A DNA stretch of 45,359 nucleotides from Azotosporobacter soli (GTDB lineage: Bacteria > Bacillota > Negativicutes > SG130), in contig NZ_JAUAOA010000026.1 of NCBI RefSeq assembly GCF_030542965.1, forward strand, positions 1 through 45,359. The letters run 5' to 3'. This document shows, piece after piece, positions 15,507 to 24,119 of the stretch. The notes beneath the pieces are model-generated. The model saw only the letters and a list, made by a program, of their open reading frames with translations, was not told the DNA's origin and made no database searches. The translations under genes and the position numbers were made by a program. The number at the start of each line of letters is the position of its first letter. The stretch's first letter is position 1.

Positions 15507-15549
15507 TTGACAATAACTCGCTAATGGATAATAATAATTAATAGATAAT
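15507..15549 (+). promoter_or_regulatory. Rubrerythrin promoter with Fur/PerR-like GATAAT repeats
   Basis: TTGACA (15507-15512) and AATAAT (15530-15535) are spaced 17 bases. GATAAT hexamers occur at 15527-15532 and 15544-15549, with AATAAT between them, resembling a Fur-superfamily site over the -10 region. The start of the activator gene faces the other way from here. Confidence 0.55.
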
Positions 15550-15569
15550 ATATCGCAGGAGGTATTCAA

Positions 15570-16061
15570 ATGAAAACAATGGATAACTTAGCCGCGGCGT
15601 TCGCCGGAGAATCACAGGCCAATCGCAAATATCTGGCATTTGCTCAACAAGCCGATGCAGAAGGCCATGCACAGGCCGCCAAACTATTCCGCGCCGCTGC
15701 CGAAGCAGAGACGCTTCACGCACTCAGTCATTTTAAAGCCATGGGTAAAATCAAATCGACTTCAGAGAACCTGCAAGCCGCAATCGACGGCGAGACTTAT
15801 GAATTTACCAGCATGTATCCCGATTTTATCAGCCAAGCAGAAGCCGAAGGAAACAAAGAAGCCTTGCGTTCCTTTACGTTAGCCAATGACGCAGAGAAAG
15901 TACATGCCGAATTATATCAAAAAGCATTGTCCACGTTGGGCGAAAAAGCTTCTTTCGACTACTACCTCTGCACAGTCTGCGGACACATTGCCGAAGGTTC
16001 GGCACCTGATAATTGTCCGATCTGCAAGGCAGCCGCCAAGGCTTACAAAAAAATCGACTAA
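15570..16061 (+). CDS. Rubrerythrin
   Basis: A 163-residue peroxide reductase of anaerobes. The N-terminal ferritin-like four-helix domain (1-130) has two diiron Glu/His sets (GESQANRKY, EAETLHALSH, GETYEFTSMY, DAEKVHAELY). The C-terminal rubredoxin-like Fe(Cys)4 domain has YLCTVCGHI and DNCPICKA. It reduces hydrogen peroxide to water with electrons from rubredoxin or NADH. It is monocistronic, with its own promoter, an AGGAGG ribosome site and a terminator. It indicates an anaerobic host. Confidence 0.96.
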   Translation: MKTMDNLAAAFAGESQANRKYLAFAQQADAEGHAQAAKLFRAAAEAETLHALSHFKAMGKIKSTSENLQAAIDGETYEFTSMYPDFISQAEAEGNKEALRSFTLANDAEKVHAELYQKALSTLGEKASFDYYLCTVCGHIAEGSAPDNCPICKAAAKAYKKID

Positions 16062-16076
16062 GTTTTCTTTTCCTTT

Positions 16077-16116
16077 ACCACAGTTCTCATGCAAATGGGG
16101 ACTGTGGTTTTTATTA
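16077..16116 (+). terminator. Terminator after rubrerythrin
   Basis: The inverted repeat ACCACAGT ... ACTGTGGT is followed by TTTTTATTAT. The intervening bases include extra pairs (CTC/GGG). It starts 16 bases after the stop codon. Confidence 0.78.
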
Positions 16117-16349
16117 TATGTTCCCCAATAAAGAGATGCGTTCCTGCCGCCAAAGAGAGAAAAAGCGGCCTTTATTTGTAGCGGAAAGCTGCACGATTTC
16201 TTTTTCTCCCTTCCCATTTGTATTAGGAGTGCCGCGCAACCGGTCTGAAAACGCCTTTGTCAAATTTTATACCGCTTAGCCGACAAATATGATACCATAA
16301 AGCTAAGAATAATTTTCATTTTTCAAAAAAATTCGCGGAGGAAGAAACT

Positions 16350-17162
16350 ATGAGCAAGCGTTCTTTCGGCATGCTGCTTCTCGGCGCCCTCTGTGTTTTA
16401 CTTCTTGCCGGAGGCTGCAGTAAACCGCCTGTTGAAAACTCGCCTTCACAGCTCGAAAGAAAATCCACCGAGCCAAGCATTCCCCCGCCCTCACCGACCG
16501 CCCTCGCCGCGTTAAACAGCGTCGTGATCGTGACCGAGGAATATCCTCCTTACAGTTACACCAACGAATCGGGCGAAAGCAGCGGTTTGTCAACCGCCCA
16601 AGTTCGCCGCGCCCTGCAACATTTAAACGTCCAACTCCCTATCAAATCCCAGCCTTGGAGTCGTACCTACGAGCAGGCGCAAACGGAAGCCAACGTTTTG
16701 ATTTACCCCTTGGTCTTTACCGAGGAGCGACGCAACAAATTTAAATGGATCCATCCGATAACACCGACACGTACCTATCTCTATTGCCTTGCCAGCCGCA
16801 AGGATATAAACATCACAAGTCTCAACGACGCGAAAAATTATCGGACCGGGATCATAAAGAACTATTTTGACGGCGAATACTTGCTGCGCAATGGTTTTGA
16901 AGAAGGCCGCCACCTCGAAACTTCTTCGACTGTCGAAGTGAGCCTAGAAAAATTCTTCAGCGGACGCTATGATCTTTGGATCGCCGATAACGTCTACGCC
17001 GATTATATCCTGCAAAAGCACGGACATTCCATGTCCGAGTTGCGCGAAGTCTATTACCTTAAAGATTTAGACTTAGTCATGTATCTAGCCGCCAGCCCGC
17101 AGACTTCGGATGAAGTCGTCGATCAGTTCCGTCGCGCGCTGGTCATCGACAAGCCTCAATAG
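16350..17162 (+). CDS. Solute-binding lipoprotein (family 3 type), probable sensor input
   Basis: A 270-residue exported lipoprotein. The signal peptide has a hydrophobic core (MLLLGALCVLLL) and lipobox LAGGC with the lipidated Cys at about residue 24. After a Pro/Ser linker comes a periplasmic-binding-protein fold (VVIVTEEYPPYSYTNESGE at about 55-73, YEQAQTEANVLIYPLVFTEERRNKF, YRTGIIKNYFDGEYLLRNGFE). This resembles the SBP_bac_3 family. No ABC permease or ATPase is nearby. The next three genes are a histidine kinase and two response regulators, so its ligand probably feeds signalling and not transport. Confidence 0.82.
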   Translation: MSKRSFGMLLLGALCVLLLAGGCSKPPVENSPSQLERKSTEPSIPPPSPTALAALNSVVIVTEEYPPYSYTNESGESSGLSTAQVRRALQHLNVQLPIKSQPWSRTYEQAQTEANVLIYPLVFTEERRNKFKWIHPITPTRTYLYCLASRKDINITSLNDAKNYRTGIIKNYFDGEYLLRNGFEEGRHLETSSTVEVSLEKFFSGRYDLWIADNVYADYILQKHGHSMSELREVYYLKDLDLVMYLAASPQTSDEVVDQFRRALVIDKPQ

Positions 17163-17205
17163 ACCGCTTTTCTTTTCAATCACCTTGTGGAAAGGAGTGT
17201 CGTCC

Positions 17206-19929
17206 ATGCCCTTTCGCTTCAGACGACTCACCGTCTATTTTTCTACGCATCTGCTGGTTTTAATGATCGCGATGTTTTTTACCTTGTCCTTGGTTTCGCT
17301 GCACGAGGAGCTGAACTATACAAGCCATCGCCAACAGGAATCATTTGCGCAAATTCTTAACGTTACTGAATTATCCACAGCCAATGCGTTATGGCAATAC
17401 AACAATGTGGATATTGAGGCCAGCGGCGACTCTCTCTTTCAAAACCCTGAGATCGTCATGGTGCAACTGATTGACAATCGGAATATTGAACGCTATTACC
17501 GCGTGAAAAGCGGGCCAAGCACCGCCGATGAGTATTTGCACCGTTATGACCGCCTGCTTTATAAAAACAACGTCCCGGTCGGTGAAATCGTCATCGTCTT
17601 CACCAACTACTATGCGCAGCAGCAGGTTTACGCCAACGCACTCGGCAAAGCGCAGCAACTAGCTTTGATTCTCTGCATTCTCGGTTTCGCGATCTGGTTG
17701 ATTACCCGCCCGATCGTAAATGACATTCGCCATCTGACTCTTTCGGCACAGACGATGGCCGCCGGAGACCTAAGCCGCAGCATCCGCCTTACCACGCGCG
17801 ATGAGCTCGGCGCGTTAGCCGTTTCCTTCAATCAAATCGCCGGAAACCTGCAGGAACATTTAAGCGAATTGCAGATTAACGAAGCGCGTTTTCGCTCTCT
17901 TGTCGCAAACATTCCCGGCATCGTCTATCGCTGTTCGCCTGATGAAAATTGGACAATGGAGTTTATCAGCGATACCGTCGAAGAAATCAGCGGCTACCCG
18001 GCCAGCGATTTTATCAACAACCAGGTTCGTTCCTTTTCAAGCATCATTCATCCCGATGACCGAGCCTATGTTGCGGCATCGCTTTCAGATGTTTCCGGGT
18101 CGCATCGCTCATACAGCATTGAATACCGCATCATAGCCCGCGATGCTTCCATCCATTGGATGCATGAAAACGGTCAGGAGATTTACGATGAAAATCAGAC
18201 GCTCTTGTGGTTGGACGGGATTATTTTCGACATCAGCGGACGCAAGGAGACGGATACGCGCCTGCAACAATACACACAGCGTTTGGAGGCCGGAAACCAT
18301 CTTGCCAGTCTCATTTTATCCGCCGCTCCGCTCTCTACGATCTCCCTGGAAATCATCAATAAACTAACAAGCGTCATTCCTTGCTCCGAAGCGGCGCTCT
18401 TTTCCTTTCCACTCAACAAGCCCCAGGTTTGCCTGCTGGCAGCCAGCGGCCCCATTCCCCTTCATTGGCAAGACAACCTCTCCCAACCGGCCGCAAAATA
18501 TCCCTGGGTGGAAAAACTTCAGGCCGGCCTTCCGCTTGCAATCAATGACCAAGAAGGCGTTGCACAACCACTGGAAAAGGACGACACGCCGATTCATATG
18601 GAATTTCCTTTACTCATGGGCAGTCAGCTGATCGGCACACTTCACTTGGCGGCATTACCGGGAAAAGTCTTCAGCAGCGATGATCAGGCTATGGCAGCTT
18701 CGGTCAGTTCCCTTCTGGCATTAGCGCTGCAGCGTCATGAACTGGAAGAACAGCGCATCGAAGCAGAAACGGCTCTGCGCAATAGCGAACGTAAATATCG
18801 AACGCTCTTTGAAGGAGCCAATGACGCTTTCTTAATTATCGAAAACGACCGTTTTGTCGAGTGCAACGAGAAATTGCTCCATTTATTCGGTCGTACGCGT
18901 GAAGAATTATTGCATGCCTCGCCGCTCGATTTTTCGCCGCCGACGCAGATAGACGGACGCTCTTCCGCCGAAGCTGCTACTGAGTATCTTAAGCTTGCCT
19001 TGAACGGCGAAGCGCAATGCTTTCTCTGGAATCATTTGCATGCAGACGGCAGCCTTTTTACCGTTGAGATCAGCTTGAATCGCATCTTCTTACCGCCTAA
19101 GACGCTGATCATTGCCGCTTTGCGCGATGTAACGGATCGCCTGCTGGCACAGGATCGGCTGCAACGCGCCAACGAAGATCTCGAACGCCGCGTATCGGAG
19201 CGAACCGCACAATTGGAATCCGCCAACCGAGAGTTGGAAGCCTTCAGTTATTCGGTTTCCCACGATCTGCGCGCACCGCTGCGCAGCATCGACGGCTTCA
19301 GTCTCGCCCTGCTGGAAGATTACGCGCAACAACTTGACGCGCAGGCGAAATCCTATCTGGAACGAGTGCGCAATGCCAGCCAGCGCATGGGCGCCTTGAT
19401 TGACGATATGCTTAAACTGTCACGCATCACCCGCTGCGAGCTTCATCCCGTAACTATTGACCTGACCTTGCTCGCCGAAGAAGTCGGACAGGAACTGCGT
19501 GAACAGCATCCCGATCGCTCCGTAGACCTTATGCTCGAACCGGGTCTTACCGTACTTGGCGACGAACGACTCTTGCGTATCGTATTAGAAAATCTGATGA
19601 ACAACGCTTGGAAATTTACCGCGGCGCAAAATCCGGCGCAAATCTCACTGCGCCAGACCGGACAGGATGCACAGGGCCGAAATACCTACTGCTTACAAGA
19701 CAACGGCGCAGGTTTTGATATGACCTACTCCGCAAAACTATTCGGCGCTTTCCAGCGTCTGCACCGCGAATCAGAATTCCCCGGTACCGGTATTGGGCTT
19801 GCCACGGTTCAGCGCATCATCCATCTTCACGGCGGACGCATTTGGGCCACCGGCACTCCCGGCAAAGGCGCCTGTTTCTATTTCACATTGCCGTCCGCCA
19901 ACACGCCAAGTAAGGAGGTTTTACTATGA
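17206..19929 (+). CDS. Membrane sensor histidine kinase (HAMP-PAS-GAF-PAS-HisKA-HATPase)
   Basis: A 907-residue kinase. Two membrane helices (about 12-31 and 150-166) enclose an extracytoplasmic domain of about 118 residues. HAMP (166-220), PAS with an IHPDD motif (224-350), a GAF-like region (about 370-525), a second PAS (about 535-655) and the catalytic core follow. The phospho-accepting residue is His686 in SVSHDLRAPLR; the ATPase part has NLMNNAWKFT, DNGAGFDM and GTGIGLATVQR. The core resembles phytochrome-type kinases, but no bilin-binding domain is seen. The start at 17206 has AAAGGAG eight bases upstream. It follows the binding lipoprotein by 43 bases and overlaps the next regulator by four bases. 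Confidence 0.92.
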   Translation: MPFRFRRLTVYFSTHLLVLMIAMFFTLSLVSLHEELNYTSHRQQESFAQILNVTELSTANALWQYNNVDIEASGDSLFQNPEIVMVQLIDNRNIERYYRVKSGPSTADEYLHRYDRLLYKNNVPVGEIVIVFTNYYAQQQVYANALGKAQQLALILCILGFAIWLITRPIVNDIRHLTLSAQTMAAGDLSRSIRLTTRDELGALAVSFNQIAGNLQEHLSELQINEARFRSLVANIPGIVYRCSPDENWTMEFISDTVEEISGYPASDFINNQVRSFSSIIHPDDRAYVAASLSDVSGSHRSYSIEYRIIARDASIHWMHENGQEIYDENQTLLWLDGIIFDISGRKETDTRLQQYTQRLEAGNHLASLILSAAPLSTISLEIINKLTSVIPCSEAALFSFPLNKPQVCLLAASGPIPLHWQDNLSQPAAKYPWVEKLQAGLPLAINDQEGVAQPLEKDDTPIHMEFPLLMGSQLIGTLHLAALPGKVFSSDDQAMAASVSSLLALALQRHELEEQRIEAETALRNSERKYRTLFEGANDAFLIIENDRFVECNEKLLHLFGRTREELLHASPLDFSPPTQIDGRSSAEAATEYLKLALNGEAQCFLWNHLHADGSLFTVEISLNRIFLPPKTLIIAALRDVTDRLLAQDRLQRANEDLERRVSERTAQLESANRELEAFSYSVSHDLRAPLRSIDGFSLALLEDYAQQLDAQAKSYLERVRNASQRMGALIDDMLKLSRITRCELHPVTIDLTLLAEEVGQELREQHPDRSVDLMLEPGLTVLGDERLLRIVLENLMNNAWKFTAAQNPAQISLRQTGQDAQGRNTYCLQDNGAGFDMTYSAKLFGAFQRLHRESEFPGTGIGLATVQRIIHLHGGRIWATGTPGKGACFYFTLPSANTPSKEVLL

Positions 19930-20372
19930 GTCAGCGCGAAAAGGTCATCTTATTGGTAGAAGACAATTCCGATGATGAGCTTCTCACCCTACGCGCCTTA
20001 AAGCGCAGCAATGTCCTGAACAAAGTAATCGTCGCCCGTGACGGCGTCGAAGCCCTCGACTATCTCTTCGGGCGCGGCGAGTATGCCGGTCGCGACACTG
20101 CTGAAAAACCGCAGCTGATCCTGCTCGACATCAAATTACCGCGCCTTGACGGGCTTGAAGTTTTACGCCAGATCCGCGAAAATCCGCTTACCCGTTTGTT
20201 GCCGGTCGTCATGCTCACTTCCTCGAGCGAAGAACAGGATCTCATCGCCAGTTACGGATTGGGCGCCAACAGCTTCATCCGTAAACCGGTCGACTTCACT
20301 CAATTCGCCGATGCCGTCGGACATTTAAAATTGTACTGGCTTGTTCTCAATGAACCGCCGCCCTCCCTCTAA
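19926..20372 (+). CDS. Single-domain response regulator (Rcp1/CheY-like)
   Basis: A 148-residue receiver domain with no output domain. Acidic residues in VEDNSDDE, the phospho-accepting Asp68 in LILLDIKLPRLDG, the TSSSEEQDL switch Ser/Thr and the Lys in IRKPVDF are all present. The length and the LFGRGEYAGR insert match the Rcp1 type that partners phytochrome-like kinases. It overlaps the kinase gene by four bases (ATGA), so co-translation is likely, and it is the probable direct phosphate acceptor of that kinase. Confidence 0.93.
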   Translation: MSQREKVILLVEDNSDDELLTLRALKRSNVLNKVIVARDGVEALDYLFGRGEYAGRDTAEKPQLILLDIKLPRLDGLEVLRQIRENPLTRLLPVVMLTSSSEEQDLIASYGLGANSFIRKPVDFTQFADAVGHLKLYWLVLNEPPPSL

Positions 20373-20403
20373 GCAAATTTCAGCCATCATGGAGGATGCC
20401 GCT

Positions 20404-21432
20404 ATGACGCAAGAAATCTATCAAATATTAATCATTGAAGACCTTGAAGACGACATGCTTTTGCTGCTGCGCACTTTGCGCCAGGGCGGCTATGCCGTCG
20501 ATTACGGCTGGGTGGATGACGAAGCCTCGCTCCGCTCTGCCCTGACGCGCGACTGGGATATCGTAATCTCTGATTTTTCCATGCCTTCCTTTGACGGTAT
20601 GGATGCCTTGCGCATCGTCCGTGAACATGATGATACGCTGCCATTCATTCTCTTGTCCGGCGCAATCGGCGAAGACGATGCCGTCCAAGCGATGAAATCC
20701 GGCGCAAATGACTATATCATGAAAGGCAATAAAGCCCGCCTTCTGCCAGCGGTTGAACGGGAGATTCGTGAAGCCCGCGACCGCCGCCGCCACCGCCAAC
20801 TAGAAGAAAGTTTTCTTTCACAAGAACGCCTCGCAGCACAAGCGCTGCAAAAAGCATATCACGATTTGGCGGAGGCTTATGACAGTACGCTGCTCGGCTG
20901 GGCGCTCGCCGTCCAATTGCGTGACCAGGACACCGGCATCCACTCCCAACAAGTAACAACGATGACGCTTGAACTGGCTGCCGCGCTTGATTATCCTGCA
21001 GAAGAGATGATCCATTTAAAGCGCGGCGCATTGCTGCATGACATCGGCAAACTGGGCATCCCTGATGCCATTTTACTGAAGCAAGGCCCTCTCAACGACG
21101 AGGAATGGCTCATCATGAAGAAACATCCCGTCTATGCTTACGAATGGCTGCAATCGATTGAATATTTGCAGCCGGCCCTGGCCATCCCTTATTCGCATCA
21201 CGAACGCTGGGATGGTTCAGGCTATCCGCAGGGCCTGCGCGGCGAAGACATCCCGCTAGCAGCGCGCATCTTCGCAGTCGTTGACGTCTGGGAGGCGCTT
21301 TGCACTGATCGCCCTTACCGCAAAGCATGGTCCGCCGAAAAAGCCAAGGCACATATTGCACAAAATAGCGGCACGCACTTTGACCCCAAAATCGTAGAAC
21401 GTTTTCTCAGTCTATTGGCAAGCACAAAATAA
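20404..21432 (+). CDS. Response regulator with HD-GYP domain (probable c-di-GMP phosphodiesterase)
   Basis: A 342-residue protein with a receiver domain (1-125, phospho-accepting Asp57 in ISDFSMPSFDG) and an HD-GYP domain (about 165-340). The metal and signature residues are present: His212-Asp213 in LLHDIGKLGIP, HHERWDGSGYP and VDVWEAL. HD-GYP enzymes hydrolyse cyclic di-GMP. The start at 20404 is chosen for GGAGG eight bases upstream; an ATG at 20389 is possible. It ends the four-gene signalling unit before a terminator, so the probable output of the pathway is a change in cyclic dinucleotide level. Confidence 0.92.
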   Translation: MTQEIYQILIIEDLEDDMLLLLRTLRQGGYAVDYGWVDDEASLRSALTRDWDIVISDFSMPSFDGMDALRIVREHDDTLPFILLSGAIGEDDAVQAMKSGANDYIMKGNKARLLPAVEREIREARDRRRHRQLEESFLSQERLAAQALQKAYHDLAEAYDSTLLGWALAVQLRDQDTGIHSQQVTTMTLELAAALDYPAEEMIHLKRGALLHDIGKLGIPDAILLKQGPLNDEEWLIMKKHPVYAYEWLQSIEYLQPALAIPYSHHERWDGSGYPQGLRGEDIPLAARIFAVVDVWEALCTDRPYRKAWSAEKAKAHIAQNSGTHFDPKIVERFLSLLASTK

Positions 21433-21466
21433 AAACGGCTTTCTCGAATGAGATCGCCGTTTTTTC
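21433..21466 (+). terminator. Terminator of the signalling operon
   Basis: AAAAACGGC ... GCCGTTTTTT with an inner CTC/GAG stem, starting one base after the stop codon. It probably also ends the convergent P1 peptidase transcript. Confidence 0.82.
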
Positions 21467-21467
21467 T

Positions 21468-22439
21468 TTAGTCCTCTTTTGGGAAAATTTCCATTCTGCT
21501 CGGAAAGCCATGCAATGAAGTCGCCTTTCTGACAGCGGCTACAACAGCATCCGCCATCATCCGCGCCGCTAGCACGCCGAGCACATTCGTATCTGCTTCT
21601 ACTTCCCCCGTAGCAAGGGAAAAGATCGTATCGCCGTCAAACTGCGTATGCGCCGGATAGATCGTACGTGCATACCCGTTATGAGCCATGCTTGCGATCT
21701 TGTTCGCCTGCGCTTTTGTCATTTTCGCATTCGACAGAATGCAGCCGATCGTGGTATTGCCTTTGAACGGATCAAGCCCGCTCTGGTACTCACGCAACAA
21801 GGATTCTTCGCAGTTAAGAAATCGCCGTTCCTCTCGCTGCAACGCACCGGAGAGGATTTCACCGCTTCTTGGGTCGACAACATCGCCCAAACAATTGACC
21901 GCCACGACCGCGCCGACGATCAACTCGCCCAGCTTGATGCAGGCGCTCCCGAAACCGCCTTTCATCGCATATTCCATCCCCAGCAACTTGCCGACCGTAG
22001 CTCCCGTTCCCGCGCCAACGGAACCTTCTGTCAGCGGCAGCGTCGCATTCAGACAGGCCTGGTATCCCATCTCTTTATCCGGTCTTTTATATGGATCGCC
22101 GCAATGCAAGTCAAACAGTACGGCTCCAGCAACAATCGGAACTTTGGCTACACCGACATCAAAGCCGCATCCGCGCTCTTCGAGATACGCCATGACTCCA
22201 GCAGCGGCATCAAGCCCGAACGCACTGCCTCCAGCCAGTACGATGCCGTGTATCTGCTCCACATAATTGACAGGATCCAAAAGATCGGTTTCCCGCGTTC
22301 CCGGCGCACCGCCTCTGACATCGACCCCGGCAGTCGCGCCGTTTTCGCAAAGAATCACCGTGCAGCCGGTTCCTCCCGCCTGATCTTGCGCATGCCCGAT
22401 TGCAATCCCCTTTAGTTCGCTGAGGTTCACCGCCTTCAT
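21468..22439 (-). CDS. P1-family peptidase (DmpA/BapA-like, self-processing)
   Basis: A 323-residue Ntn-type aminopeptidase homologue. Family segments include GIAIGHAQD, GCTVILCENGATAGVDVRGG near the start, HGIVLAGGSAFGLDAA, VGAGTGATVG and KGNTTIGCILSNAKM. The last is the self-cleavage site, where Thr would become the N-terminal nucleophile. DmpA and BapA cleave N-terminal or beta-amino acids from small peptides; the substrate here is unknown. ATG at 22439 overlaps the stop of the upstream small membrane protein (TGATG); a GTG at 22442 is an alternative. No signal peptide is seen, so it is cytoplasmic. Confidence 0.87.
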   Translation of the reverse strand: MKAVNLSELKGIAIGHAQDQAGGTGCTVILCENGATAGVDVRGGAPGTRETDLLDPVNYVEQIHGIVLAGGSAFGLDAAAGVMAYLEERGCGFDVGVAKVPIVAGAVLFDLHCGDPYKRPDKEMGYQACLNATLPLTEGSVGAGTGATVGKLLGMEYAMKGGFGSACIKLGELIVGAVVAVNCLGDVVDPRSGEILSGALQREERRFLNCEESLLREYQSGLDPFKGNTTIGCILSNAKMTKAQANKIASMAHNGYARTIYPAHTQFDGDTIFSLATGEVEADTNVLGVLAARMMADAVVAAVRKATSLHGFPSRMEIFPKED

Positions 22440-22921
22440 CACAAGTCGCCCTCCTCTTTTCTCCGGATAAACAAATCTTGAAGCATCAGCTCGGCACGAC
22501 GAACTTCTCGCTTAAAAGATACGATGCCCGCCCAGGCTATTATTGCAACAAAGCTGAGCGGCATCAGCCACTGCGCCAATCCGCTTGGCGATTCTTTCAG
22601 GATGGAGTAAACGATGACGATGACGAATAAAATGGCAACGCCGACTGCCGCAAACTGCGGGCGCAGCAAAATATCAATCCGCGTTCCGGATTCGGTCGCC
22701 CGGACCTGACCCTCGATAACCGGCGAAAAAGTCTGACTGCCGGTTATGCTGCGCGTTATCGTAAATCGATTCTGGCGCACACGGCCGTGAAACAACGCTC
22801 CCTGTTCCTCCCAAAAGGCAGCCCTTTGCCAGGAAAAATCCGTCAGATTATTCGTTAACAGTCCCATTACCGTTTCCGGCGTCAGATCGCTCTGCAACGT
22901 CTTTCGAACATAGAAGATCAT
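22439..22921 (-). CDS. Small membrane protein of unknown function
   Basis: I do not recognise this 160-residue protein. Residues 1-85 are soluble and strand-rich (FHGRVRQNRFTITRSI, VIEGQVRATESGTRIDI). Two hydrophobic helices follow (about 90-108, VGVAILFVIVIVYSIL, and about 118-136, WLMPLSFVAIIAWAGIV). A short charged tail (FKREVRRAEL ... RRKEEGDL) ends the protein. The tail and head are probably cytoplasmic. It sits between a cysteine-cluster protein (23 bases upstream) and a P1 peptidase (overlapping), so the three form a likely operon. Confidence 0.72.
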   Translation of the reverse strand: MIFYVRKTLQSDLTPETVMGLLTNNLTDFSWQRAAFWEEQGALFHGRVRQNRFTITRSITGSQTFSPVIEGQVRATESGTRIDILLRPQFAAVGVAILFVIVIVYSILKESPSGLAQWLMPLSFVAIIAWAGIVSFKREVRRAELMLQDLFIRRKEEGDL

Positions 22922-22944
22922 ACGTTTACAACCTTTCCGCCCGG

Positions 22945-23901
22945 CTATTCCTGTCGCAATAATTGCCGGTTATGACTGTGTTGGAACGACAGTTCCATGA
23001 CGGCTGCGCGCACCGCTTCGAGTTTCGCCTCCGCTTGATGCACAGCTTCTTCACTTCTTTGCATCACCTGTCGAAAATGAAGCAGCAGTTTCAATCCCTC
23101 TTCCAGACCATAGAGATAAAACACTTTTTGAAATACCAGGTTCACGAGAAAATGTTCCTGCAAAATATCCGCCGTGAGAATTTCGCCTGGCATCATCGTT
23201 TCATTTTCATCCAGCCATTCATAGTTACCATAAATAGTTTCACGGATCATTTCGCCCATCGCTTTGTTTGTACCGTTCTTTCTGAGTCGGGCGATGCTTT
23301 CTTTTATGCGCAACAGGCGGCAATCCAAATCAACGCCGCGCACTTGCAGCAAATCAATGAAATGCTGCTCAAGTTCAAAATAATAATGCAGCGGATCGTT
23401 CTTCCCTTTTTGTTCCGGATACACATAGGCAACAATGCTGTCTTCGGCAATTTGCAGCGGCGCATGTTCCGAACGCAGCACCAAAAGCGGCTTCGCGCGG
23501 TTCAGGCGCTTTTGCACAGCCGGACAGTTAAATGTCAGCGTGAATTCCATGCCGCGCGTCGAACTGATCGGATAACGGGGAAAGGTTTGGCATACACTAT
23601 CTAAATGCTGATGCCCTATCTGTCGATGCAAACTGCAGCGATTATCCGCTTCGAGAAACCAACAGCCGCCTGTTTTTTTTTTAGCGATATAGGCATATTC
23701 GCCCGGACAGCGTTCGCCGCTGATTTTCTGAAAAGCCGCTGAAAATTCGTTTTGCGCATCGCGTTCTGCAAATAAGCGTTCGTTCCGAAGATAGCTGGCT
23801 TCATTGACAGTGACCAGCCAATCATTACGGCAGCATCGACCGCACATCTCACACTGAAAATCTTCTACAATATCCAAAAATATATACATGCGCCATTCCA
23901 T
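22945..23901 (-). CDS. YkgJ/FliB-like cysteine-cluster protein
   Basis: A 318-residue protein whose N-terminal third carries a CxxCxxCC-type cluster (FQCEMCGRCCRNDW). Further cysteines fall in GERCPGEY, GGCWFLEADNRCSLH and DSVCQTFPRYP. This is the layout of the YkgJ family, which may bind zinc or an iron-sulfur centre and includes the flagellin lysine methylase FliB. The remaining two-thirds is helical with no motif I know. No flagellar gene is near, so a FliB role is unsupported. The start is uncertain: 23901 has AGGA immediately before it, and the ATG at 23889 (MYIFLD) has the better spacing. It is first in a three-gene set. Confidence 0.72.
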   Translation of the reverse strand: MEWRMYIFLDIVEDFQCEMCGRCCRNDWLVTVNEASYLRNERLFAERDAQNEFSAAFQKISGERCPGEYAYIAKKKTGGCWFLEADNRCSLHRQIGHQHLDSVCQTFPRYPISSTRGMEFTLTFNCPAVQKRLNRAKPLLVLRSEHAPLQIAEDSIVAYVYPEQKGKNDPLHYYFELEQHFIDLLQVRGVDLDCRLLRIKESIARLRKNGTNKAMGEMIRETIYGNYEWLDENETMMPGEILTADILQEHFLVNLVFQKVFYLYGLEEGLKLLLHFRQVMQRSEEAVHQAEAKLEAVRAAVMELSFQHSHNRQLLRQE

Positions 23902-24084
23902 TCCTATTGATTTTTCTTGTCCTCCCTTTCTTTACTGGATTGGCATGGCAAAATCCTGCCTACAAGAAAAAAAGAGTTCTTTCGCTTATCTTTATTTACT
24001 ATACATAACTTTTATTTTCTTTTGCCTCCGCGCCTCTAAAATTGACATGCGTCCATCTTTTTTTTAAAAATGTTACATTTTTCA

Positions 24085-24113
24085 TTGACTTATCTCTTTT
24101 TTGGCGTTATCAT
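24085..24113 (+). promoter_or_regulatory. Probable promoter of the trp operon
   Basis: TTGACT (24085-24090) and TATCAT (24108-24113) are spaced 17 bases, putting the start near 24120, just before T-box stem I. The AT-rich stretch 23902-24084 before it shows no other gene or clear site. Confidence 0.6.
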
Positions 24114-24119
24114 TACATC

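Noticed and set aside
21648-22415. 255-codon open frame on the plus strand opposite the P1 peptidase
   Set aside because: It is fully antisense to a gene with strong family motifs, has no ribosome site and its translation shows no recognisable domain.
22945-23901. FliB flagellin lysine methylase as a firm name
   Set aside because: The cysteine pattern fits the wider YkgJ group; no flagellar gene is near and the C-terminal part shows no supporting motif.
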